A stretch of 8,712 nt of DNA from Clostridiales bacterium (lineage in GTDB: Bacteria > Bacillota > Clostridia > Christensenellales > Christensenellaceae): NCBI GenBank assembly GCA_003510345.1, contig DOMW01000002.1, positions 1 through 8,712 on the forward strand. The letters are read 5' to 3'. Position numbers and translations under genes: made by a program. This document shows, piece by piece, positions 1 through 5,062 of the stretch (positions are counted from its first letter, which is position 1; each line of letters begins with the position of its first letter). The notes under the pieces were generated by a model, which was not told the DNA's origin, made no database searches, and was given only the letters and a program-made list of their open reading frames with translations.

Positions 1-1036
1 GGTTGTTCCAAAACCGCCATAAAAACTGGTGGTGCAGCTCTTCGGCCGTAGGCGCGCCCACCGGGCACACGGTGTAGCCGCGCGGATCCAGCGCGCGCGC
101 AAGGCGCTTGATCGCCCCGCCTTTTCCGGCGGCGTCGTTGCCCTCAAACGCAATCACAATGGGCAGTTTCTTCGTATAAACGATATTGTGCAGTTCGCGC
201 AGCCTGCGCTGCAATGCGGCAAGCTCCTTATCATATTGCTCACGCGGCATACTTTTTGTGAGGTCGGTCTCCCCGATCTTTTGCGCGGGGGCCATGCGGA
301 AACGGATGTTGATATACGGTGTTTGCGGCGGCAGGTCGGGCGGAGGGCCTGCTTGCCGCTTTTCTAAAGCATGGGTAATCGCGTCCGCCACAGCCGCCTG
401 CACGCAGCTTCGCACAGCCTTGCGGCTTTTGGCGTCGATCACGTGCCATTTTGCGTACCGGCTGTCGGTCGTCTCCAGCATTCTGCGGTAAAAAGCGTCC
501 AGGTCGTCGTACCGGTCCATGCTCAAACGCGCGTCCGCATCCACGCGCCACGCGGTATGCTTGTCCGCAAGCAGCGCTTCAACGCGCTTCTTTTGCTCCT
601 TTTTTGAGATGCGCAAAAAGAATTTTATGATGAGGTAGCCGTCGTCCGTAAGCTGGCGCTCGAATGTACTGATATCCTTAAAATAACGGTTCCAGCGGTT
701 TGGTTTTTTGATATTGCTCCCAAATTGCGCCGCGCCCGAATACCACGAGCGGTCGAACACGGCAATGCGGCCATAAGTTGGCATTTTCTGCGCGAAACGG
801 GCCAGCCAAGGCTGCCGCACCTCGTATTCTTCCGGTTTGCGCGTGGTGAACACGGAAAAACCGCGCGGGTCGAAATTCAGTATGAGGGAATTTATAGCCG
901 AGCCTTTCCCTGCCGTGGTGAACCCTTCAAAGAGGATGATAACGGGGATCTTTTCGGCAATGATCTGCCGCTGCAACGCTGTGAGCGCCTCCCCCATTTC
1001 CCGGTTACTCTTTGTTTCAGTGGTTTGTGTCTTCAT
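1..1036 (-). CDS. pap: Polyphosphate:AMP phosphotransferase, two-domain PPK2 family (3' end cut by window)
   Basis: Transfers phosphate from polyphosphate to AMP, giving ADP, in the cytoplasm. The frame is open from ATG 1036 to base 1 (345 residues); the family is usually near 490-500, so roughly 150 C-terminal residues are missing. Two tandem PPK2 P-loop kinase units are visible. Unit 1 has the Walker A-like EGFTTAGKG at about residues 37-45, a DPRGF segment, and the Walker B/lid motif FDRSWYSG at about 94-101. Unit 2 begins near residue 290 with EGNDAAGKGGAIKR (about 298-311) and DPRGY. The family-typical Asp of the Walker A (D301 in unit 2) is Thr40 in unit 1. This fits the known pattern that the C-terminal unit does the catalysis in two-domain members. 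A strong GGAGG lies 7 nt before the ATG, and the gene starts 13 bp after the HAD phosphatase stop, as the last visible gene of the operon. The family assignment is firm; the AMP preference is inferred from the two-domain architecture. Confidence 0.93.
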   Translation of the reverse strand, partial: MKTQTTETKSNREMGEALTALQRQIIAEKIPVIILFEGFTTAGKGSAINSLILNFDPRGFSVFTTRKPEEYEVRQPWLARFAQKMPTYGRIAVFDRSWYSGAAQFGSNIKKPNRWNRYFKDISTFERQLTDDGYLIIKFFLRISKKEQKKRVEALLADKHTAWRVDADARLSMDRYDDLDAFYRRMLETTDSRYAKWHVIDAKSRKAVRSCVQAAVADAITHALEKRQAGPPPDLPPQTPYINIRFRMAPAQKIGETDLTKSMPREQYDKELAALQRRLRELHNIVYTKKLPIVIAFEGNDAAGKGGAIKRLARALDPRGYTVCPVGAPTAEELHHQFLWRFWNN

Positions 1037-1049
1037 GGGAACACCTCCG

Positions 1050-1700
1050 TTAGCCGCTATTTAGAATATTCAGCAACTCCCCCGGCTTATCAATAATATA
1101 ATCCGCCCCTTCGGCCAAAAGCACGCGCACCGGCTGGTAGCCCCAGCTCACGCCAATCGATGTAAGCCCGGCGTTTTTGGCGATCTGTATATCCGCATCC
1201 GAATCGCCCACAAAAAAACCGGGCTCGCCTTCCATGTTCAGGCGTTTTAACACGTTGTATACGTGGTCGGGCGCGGGCTTTCTGGCAACATCCGGGCGGT
1301 CGCCCTCGGCAGCGTCGATAAGGCCGCCGAATACTTCCGCGCAAAGCGCCTGCGCGGCTGCGTCCAGCTTGTTCGTCACGACGGCGGTGGCAAACCCCGC
1401 CGCTTTCACGTCCTTCAACATATCCAAAACACCAGCGTAAGGCGCAGTGTGGTTTTTCATCCGCACGGCGTAGATTTCCTTATACCGTGGCAGCAGGCGC
1501 TCCGCCTCCTCGTCTGTCGTGCCGCTGGGCATACTGCATTTCAGCATGTACACCGCCCCGTAGCCGAGCGCGTCGCGCACGGTTTCCACATCGCGCGGGG
1601 GAAGGGATAATTCGGCGAGGAGCGCATTGACGGACTCGTGCAGGTCGGTCAGCGTGTCAAGGAGCGTGCCGTCCATGTCAAAAATCACCGTTCCCACCAT
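1050..1700 (-). CDS. HAD-superfamily phosphatase, phosphoglycolate phosphatase (Gph)/PpaX-like
   Basis: A 216-residue haloacid dehalogenase-type phosphatase with all four HAD motifs: FDMDGT at 7-12 (nucleophile D8, acid/base D10), VVTNK at 107-111, KP at 141-142, and VGDSDAD at 164-170. The helical cap between motifs I and II (about 15-85) marks subfamily I. Overall it resembles Gph, which dephosphorylates 2-phosphoglycolate, and PpaX, which hydrolyses pyrophosphate; sequence alone does not settle the substrate. Its ATG shares one base with the TGA of the upstream acyl carrier protein gene (TGATG), so translational coupling is likely; a GGGGTG sits 8 nt upstream inside that gene. Because the operon starts with a PPi-releasing ligase, a pyrophosphatase or by-product repair role is attractive, but this is inference from context. 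Confidence 0.9.
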   Translation of the reverse strand: MVGTVIFDMDGTLLDTLTDLHESVNALLAELSLPPRDVETVRDALGYGAVYMLKCSMPSGTTDEEAERLLPRYKEIYAVRMKNHTAPYAGVLDMLKDVKAAGFATAVVTNKLDAAAQALCAEVFGGLIDAAEGDRPDVARKPAPDHVYNVLKRLNMEGEPGFFVGDSDADIQIAKNAGLTSIGVSWGYQPVRVLLAEGADYIIDKPGELLNILNSG

Positions 1701-1954
1701 CAGGCATTCACCCCGCGCCAGCTAGGGTTTTGGATTTTCAGCTCGATATAGAGCACGACGTCGGACACGGTCGCGAACGAATGGATGTCCGCTTCGTCCA
1801 CCTCTATACCGAATACTTCCTCAAATTCCACAATTACATTCACCACATCGAGCGAATTTAAAAGCAGGTCCTTTTGCAGGTGTGAATCCGCGCGGATAAG
1901 CCCTTCTTCCACACAAGCGTATTCCCGCAATATTTCTTTTACTTGTTCAAACAT
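1700..1954 (-). CDS. Acyl carrier protein (phosphopantetheine-binding)
   Basis: An 84-residue acidic protein of the right length and pattern for an acyl carrier protein, which holds acyl groups as thioesters on a 4'-phosphopantetheine arm. The attachment site is Ser34 in LLNSLDVVN (31-39), followed by the acidic helix II/III face (EFEEVFGIEVDE, about 43-54). The usual Asp before the serine (DSL) is Asn33 here, which is unusual but does not remove the modified residue. The short C-terminal tail (QNPSWRGVNA) extends slightly past the typical end. The gene starts 2 bp after the ligase stop and overlaps the HAD gene by one base. It is probably a dedicated carrier for the adjacent ligase rather than the housekeeping AcpP, because no fab genes are nearby. 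That role is inferred from position. Confidence 0.9.
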   Translation of the reverse strand: MFEQVKEILREYACVEEGLIRADSHLQKDLLLNSLDVVNVIVEFEEVFGIEVDEADIHSFATVSDVVLYIELKIQNPSWRGVNA

Positions 1955-1956
1955 CG

Positions 1957-3606
1957 TCAGTCCCCCTTGTTAAGCTTGTAACGAATAATCTTTTTAGAGG
2001 TATTCTTTTCAAATTCCACATCGCGCAGGCGCACGGCAAGCACATGCTTGTAGCGCGGCAGCCCGCGGTTGATCTCCGCAACCTGCGCGCTCAGCGCCGT
2101 CTCGATCTCAGTTACCCCGTTCTCTTTTGCGTAGTCCTCGTCCGGCCATATCTCCGCCGTAATCTCGCCCCCGTTCTCATATACCGCGACTTCCCGCGCG
2201 AGCGGCAGGTTTATGATATAGCCCTCCAGTTCTTCCGGGCTCACATTTTCGCCGCTGTCCAGTATGATCAGGTTCTTCTTGCGGCCGGTAATGTACAAAA
2301 AACCGTCCGCGTCCAGGCGCCCGAGGTCGCCCGTTTTGAACCAGCCGTCCGCGAACACTTCGTTTGTCGCCGCTTCGTCCTTATAATACCCCATCATCAC
2401 ATTGTCGCCCCGCACCAGCACCTCGCCGTCTTCTATCTTCACCCGGCACACGGGCAGCACCGGCCCCACCGAATCGTCCTTGTAGAAGTTTTCGCGGTTT
2501 ACGGCGACGAGCGGGGAACATTCGGTGATGCCATACCCCTGAAGCATCACGATCCCCAGCTTGCGGAACGCCGCCGTTACGGCAGGGTTCATCGGCGCGC
2601 CGCCCACAAAGCATTTTTTCAGCCGCCCGCCGAGCGCGGCATGCACCTCACCGAACAGTCTTTCCGCAAGGTCTATTTTAAGCTTTTTAAAGAACCCGGC
2701 AAGCTTCATGCCCGTCTCCAGCTTTTTGAGCTTCCCGCTTTTTTTCGCGCTGTCCATGATCTGCTTAAAGAGCGTATCGGCGATCAGCGGCACAAGCGCC
2801 ATGGCCGTGGGGCGAAACAACTGCAAATTGGACAAAAACAGCTTGAGGTTCTCGTTGAAACAGATGGTAGACCCGGAGTGCAATATGGCAAGAATGCCGC
2901 AATTGCTTTCATACGCGTGGTGCAGCGGCAGCACGGATAAGAACACATCGTCGTCCGTATAATGCACGTGCCGCACCGCGCCGTCAAAGCTGGCAACCAT
3001 ATTTTTCTGGGAAAGCATAACCCCTTTGGGCAGGCCGCTCGTGCCCGATGTAAAATAGATCGCGGCCAGTTTTTCCGGGCCGGGTGAAACATCCGCAAAG
3101 GAAGCGTCTTTTTCAAAAGCGGTTTTGCCCGCTGCCAGCACCGCGGAAAGCGGCGTAAAATCCGCGCTGTCCGCCATGCAGATAAATTCCTTTACCTGGG
3201 GCAGTTGTTCCTTTATCGCTTCTATTTTTTTTGCCTGCGCGGCGGAAAACACAAGCACGGAAACATCCGCAAGCGCGATCAGCCCGCACAGCCGGTCAGC
3301 CGGAAGCTCGCGGTCGAGCGGCACAATGACGCCCGCGCCGCATAGCGCCGTAAAATACGTGAGCATCCACTCGTAAGAATTTTCGCCCACCACGCCGATG
3401 TGCGCGCCTTGCAGCCCTTTTGCGGCGAGCGCGCTGCCAAAGTGGTTTATGTCGCCATCAAACTGCCGCCATGTGACGCCCTTGTAATTCTTCGCGTCCA
3501 CGCGCACACGGAACGCGTCTTTTTCCGGCGTGTTTTCTATGCGGTACGCCACAATGTCCTTTATGCGCGTTACAGTACGGGTTTGGTAATAGGGATAGGG
3601 TTTCAC
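1957..3606 (-). CDS. AMP-dependent acyl-CoA/acyl-ACP synthetase (long-chain fatty acid ligase family)
   Basis: An adenylate-forming ligase of 549 residues. It activates a carboxylic acid with ATP to acyl-AMP plus PPi, then passes the acyl group to CoA or a carrier-protein thiol. Visible core motifs, numbered from the GTG start, are FTSGTSGLPKG at about 185-195 (phosphate loop), QGYGITE at about 356-362, TGDL at about 425-428, GRKKN at about 441-445, and a C-terminal NTSKKIIRY holding the probable catalytic Lys539. Lys replaces the usual Gly in the final GK motif. The start is GTG 3606, with GGAGG 7 nt upstream. An in-frame ATG at 3642 adds 12 hydrophobic residues but has no ribosome binding site. 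The stop is 2 bp from the acyl carrier protein gene, which suggests loading of that carrier (acyl-ACP synthetase). The fatty-acid-like substrate comes from family resemblance; chain length cannot be read. Confidence 0.92.
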   Translation of the reverse strand: MKPYPYYQTRTVTRIKDIVAYRIENTPEKDAFRVRVDAKNYKGVTWRQFDGDINHFGSALAAKGLQGAHIGVVGENSYEWMLTYFTALCGAGVIVPLDRELPADRLCGLIALADVSVLVFSAAQAKKIEAIKEQLPQVKEFICMADSADFTPLSAVLAAGKTAFEKDASFADVSPGPEKLAAIYFTSGTSGLPKGVMLSQKNMVASFDGAVRHVHYTDDDVFLSVLPLHHAYESNCGILAILHSGSTICFNENLKLFLSNLQLFRPTAMALVPLIADTLFKQIMDSAKKSGKLKKLETGMKLAGFFKKLKIDLAERLFGEVHAALGGRLKKCFVGGAPMNPAVTAAFRKLGIVMLQGYGITECSPLVAVNRENFYKDDSVGPVLPVCRVKIEDGEVLVRGDNVMMGYYKDEAATNEVFADGWFKTGDLGRLDADGFLYITGRKKNLIILDSGENVSPEELEGYIINLPLAREVAVYENGGEITAEIWPDEDYAKENGVTEIETALSAQVAEINRGLPRYKHVLAVRLRDVEFEKNTSKKIIRYKLNKGD

Positions 3607-3613
3607 GTTCGTT

Positions 3614-3618
3614 CCTCC
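3614..3618 (-). promoter_or_regulatory. Ribosome binding site that fixes the ligase start
   Basis: GGAGG, seven bases before GTG 3606. It decides for the GTG over the upstream ATG at 3642, which is preceded only by A/T-rich sequence. Confidence 0.8.
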
Positions 3619-3675
3619 AAAATAATAAAAAGATAATTGCATAAAAAATATATGGATAAAACATGGTTTCGGTCC

Positions 3676-3704
3676 CTAATACAGACCTCTTATTTACTTG
3701 TTAA
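3676..3704 (-). promoter_or_regulatory. Candidate promoter of the ligase-ACP-HAD-PAP operon
   Basis: TTAACA (3704-3699), a 17-bp spacer and TATTAG (3681-3676), placed just after the L,D-transpeptidase stop. It would give a leader of about 60 nt ahead of GTG 3606. The -10 is weak (4 of 6 consensus bases). No convincing terminator separates the two genes, so read-through from the L,D-transpeptidase promoter is equally possible. Confidence 0.4.
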
Positions 3705-3709
3705 TATAG

Positions 3710-4510
3710 TCAGCCTTCCTCTTCTTCGCCTCCTTCCGGTTCCACATAATCGATCGCGCCCTCAAATCCTTTTCGCAGCGCGTTCTTGAGCGTATCGTTT
3801 TTGGGATACTCCGTCGTGACGACGCATTCCGTGCCGGGGGCGCAGTTTTCAAAGATCCAGCGCGCGTCCGGCACAAACAGGCGGATGCACCCGTGCGAGC
3901 CGGGGGAACCGAGCTGGTTGTACGAACTCATCGTGTAGGTTTCCGCGCTGCGCGCGTTGTATAGTATGGAGTGGAAGTAAAAACTCCCGTGCATTTGCGT
4001 CCAGTATTGCGCGTAACAGTCGAAATTCACAAAAAAGCCGAAACGGTGGTATGTATCGCCCATATCGTATGTGCCTTCGGGCGTCCAGTTGCCGTTGCCG
4101 CCGGTTGTGCAGATCATCACGCGTTCCAGATTGATGAAATTGCCCTTTTCGTCTTTGGAAAACGCGTACACGCACTGGTTATGATAATCTACCACAAGTT
4201 TATAGGTATCTGCCGGGGGGCGGTCTGTAACCTCTTCGTAGTCGCCGTTATCGCCCACCTGCTCCTCAAACGGGGCGACGGACGCAGGCGCATAGCGCGC
4301 AAGCCACGCCATAGTGTAGGGAATAAGGCGTTCCCCTTCGGCGGCGGGTTCTTCCGCGCCATCATCGGCAGTTTCCGCCGGTTTCGCTTTTTCCGGCTCT
4401 TCCTGCGCGGTGGCAGTCTCTTCCTGCCGGGCCGTGCCCGCATTTGCCACAGGGGCGCATAAAAGCAACATACACAGCAGTACCAAAAAAACGGAACATA
4501 GTTTACGCAT
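3710..4510 (-). CDS. Secreted L,D-transpeptidase (YkuD/ErfK family)
   Basis: A 266-residue exported protein that would form 3-3 cross-links in peptidoglycan or otherwise remodel the wall outside the membrane. An N-terminal signal peptide (MRK, then a Leu/Cys-rich hydrophobic core) probably ends at VANA-G near residue 24-25. C18 in LLLC is not a good lipobox. Residues 25-60 are a low-complexity Ala/Glu-rich linker. The YkuD domain spans about 101-235 and carries FYFHS with H180 and the catalytic signature SPGSHGCIRLF (S205, H206, C208, R210). The nucleophile is C208. The C-terminus is a short acidic tail (EPEGGEEEEG). An AGGGG lies 7 nt before the ATG and a good promoter lies 42-70 bp upstream. 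Family assignment is very secure; the exact wall substrate is not visible. Confidence 0.94.
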   Translation of the reverse strand: MRKLCSVFLVLLCMLLLCAPVANAGTARQEETATAQEEPEKAKPAETADDGAEEPAAEGERLIPYTMAWLARYAPASVAPFEEQVGDNGDYEEVTDRPPADTYKLVVDYHNQCVYAFSKDEKGNFINLERVMICTTGGNGNWTPEGTYDMGDTYHRFGFFVNFDCYAQYWTQMHGSFYFHSILYNARSAETYTMSSYNQLGSPGSHGCIRLFVPDARWIFENCAPGTECVVTTEYPKNDTLKNALRKGFEGAIDYVEPEGGEEEEG

Positions 4511-4551
4511 AATAAAGCCCCTGCCCTTCGCAGAAATATACAGATATAAAC

Positions 4552-4580
4552 ATTGTATAACAAACTATGGAAATACGCAA
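4552..4580 (-). promoter_or_regulatory. Promoter of the L,D-transpeptidase gene
   Basis: TTGCGT (4580-4575), a 17-bp spacer and TACAAT (4557-4552). The predicted transcription start is near 4545, giving a leader of about 35 nt with AGGGG at 4522-4518 before ATG 4510. It is divergent from the small-RNA promoter at 4627-4656. Confidence 0.6.
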
Positions 4581-4626
4581 CGTGCAACCTACACAACCAC
4601 ATAAAAGGATTATTTTTGAATTATGT

Positions 4627-4656
4627 TTGACTCCATGATCAGGCAGGGTATATAAT
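4627..4656 (+). promoter_or_regulatory. Strong promoter of the plus-strand small RNA
   Basis: TTGACT (4627-4632), an 18-bp spacer and a perfect TATAAT (4651-4656), predicting a start near 4661-4664. No open reading frame of useful size follows, but a terminator hairpin ends about 80 bases later, so the product should be a small RNA. A near-repeat, GCAGGGTATA / GCAGGGATATA, flanks the -10. Confidence 0.7.
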
Positions 4657-4661
4657 AGGAA

Positions 4662-4743
4662 GCAGGGATATACCGCTAAAGCGGCTGGCCCGTTAGAGCA
4701 ATTGAAATAATCGCTGCCATTGAGCCTGGGGCGATTATTTTTT
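4662..4743 (+). ncRNA. Putative antisense antitoxin RNA (Fst/par RNA II-like)
   Basis: The predicted transcript is about 80 nt, from the strong promoter to the U-run of the hairpin at 4705-4743. It contains a small hairpin, CCGC-TAAA-GCGG (4673-4684), then CTGGCCCGTTAGA (4685-4697), then the terminator. The CTGGCCCGTTAGA segment can pair with the leader of the opposing peptide mRNA (complement of 4819-4830) over about 12 base pairs, with one bulged C and one G-U. Its 3' part lies opposite the last codons, the stop and the terminator of that mRNA. This is the topology of the antitoxin RNA of the Enterococcus par/Fst family. Function is inferred from architecture; I recognise no exact family member. 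Confidence 0.62.
4705..4743 (+). terminator. Hairpin terminator shared by two convergent transcripts
   Basis: Arms AAATAATCGC (4705-4714) and GCGATTATTT (4731-4740), with an inner CCA/TGG pairing (4717-4719 with 4727-4729), followed by TTT. The U-run is better on the plus strand. On the minus strand the hairpin is followed by TTCAATT, so it may also end the peptide mRNA, as the bidirectional terminator of par loci does. Confidence 0.72.
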
Positions 4744-4803
4744 GTCCTTTGAAATCATCCAGATCACTATCAGTATGACAGCGAGTATCACCAGATATTC
4801 CAT
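4735..4803 (-). CDS. Putative Fst-like type I toxin: small hydrophobic membrane peptide
   Basis: A 22-residue open frame from ATG 4803 to TAA 4737-4735. It begins MEYLVILAVILIV, continues IWMI, and ends in the charged tail SKDKK: one membrane segment (about residues 3-18) plus a basic/acidic C-terminus, the layout of Fst/TxpA-type toxins that damage the membrane. An in-frame GTG at 4809 would add two residues (24 in all) and sits better relative to the Shine-Dalgarno AGAAGG (4820-4815), 5 nt away versus 11 for the ATG. The stop codon is inside the terminator stem. A near-consensus promoter lies upstream (4884-4913), and an antisense RNA converges on it. It is shorter than most Fst proteins (about 30 residues), and no homologue is known to me by name; toxicity is inferred. 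Confidence 0.62.
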   Translation of the reverse strand: MEYLVILAVILIVIWMISKDKK

Positions 4804-4852
4804 TGGCACCACATCCTTCTAGCCGTTAGAAACGGAAAATTTGTGTGGCCAA
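4803..4852 (-). promoter_or_regulatory. Structured leader of the peptide mRNA sequestering its start
   Basis: In the minus-strand RNA, UUGGCCACA (4852-4844) can pair with UGUGGUGCCAA (4813-4803) with a two-base bulge, covering the GTG and the first base of the ATG. Inside the enclosed loop is a hairpin, CCGUU-UCU-AACGG (4835-4823), followed directly by the Shine-Dalgarno AGAAGG. This hairpin is also the site complementary to the plus-strand RNA. The structure was read by eye, without energy calculation. Confidence 0.5.
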
Positions 4853-4883
4853 CCGCCCGCAATTTATCCCTGCTTACTTACGC

Positions 4884-4913
4884 ATTATATCGTGTATACC
4901 GCCGTGTGTGCAA
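4884..4913 (-). promoter_or_regulatory. Promoter of the hydrophobic-peptide mRNA
   Basis: TTGCAC (4913-4908), an 18-bp spacer and a perfect TATAAT (4889-4884). The predicted start is near 4877, leaving a leader of about 70 nt before the peptide. The consensus quality and the 18-bp spacer match the opposing small-RNA promoter. Confidence 0.68.
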
Positions 4914-4962
4914 TATGCTTTTGGGCGCGGCAATTAAAAAGCATGTATTTAAACGAATTACA

Positions 4963-4991
4963 TTGTAATCGGACGAGCTGTGTGGTATGAT
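4963..4991 (+). promoter_or_regulatory. Promoter of sbcDC
   Basis: TTGTAA (4963-4968), a 17-bp spacer and TATGAT (4986-4991), with a predicted start near 4998. The leader of about 65 nt ends in a small hairpin, CCGGC (5037-5041) with GCCGG (5049-5053), which overlaps the weak ribosome binding site GGTGG (5052-5056) of sbcD. Confidence 0.55.
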
Positions 4992-5062
4992 TGCTTCGAA
5001 ATTTGTGATACGAGATTCCGTGTGATTGATGAAAGCCCGGCCCTTGCAGCCGGTGGCGGTAT

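Larger units (their letters stand above)
4660..4875. repeat. 11-bp inverted repeat at the 5' ends of the two convergent transcripts
   Basis: AAGCAGGGATA occurs on the plus strand at 4660-4670 and on the minus strand at 4875-4865. Each copy lies at or just after a predicted transcription start, so both RNAs should begin with almost the same sequence. The copies bracket the whole candidate toxin-antitoxin locus. Confidence 0.7.

Noticed and set aside
240..551. Minus-strand open frame of 103 codons within the polyphosphate:AMP phosphotransferase gene
   Set aside because: It is on the same strand but in another frame; the continuous PPK2 frame with both kinase units covers it.
2044..2940. Plus-strand open frame of 298 codons opposite the acyl ligase
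   Set aside because: It is a shadow of a GC-biased gene. The His/Arg/Gln-rich composition has no domain, and the ligase motifs on the minus strand explain the stretch.
1957..3642. ATG at 3642 as the ligase start
   Set aside because: It has no Shine-Dalgarno, and the extra 12 residues are encoded by the A/T-rich leader and the GGAGG site itself. GTG 3606 is ideally spaced from that GGAGG.
3670..3695. Terminator between the L,D-transpeptidase and the ligase operon
   Set aside because: GGTC/GACC can form only a short stem with no U-run directly after it, too weak to call.
3971..4462. Plus-strand open frame of 163 codons opposite the L,D-transpeptidase
   Set aside because: It has no domain and no ribosome binding site. 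The YkuD catalytic signature and signal peptide on the minus strand account for the region.
4914..4962. Stretch between the peptide promoter and the sbcD promoter
   Set aside because: It is short, A/T-rich spacer with no frame, repeat or hairpin that I could support.
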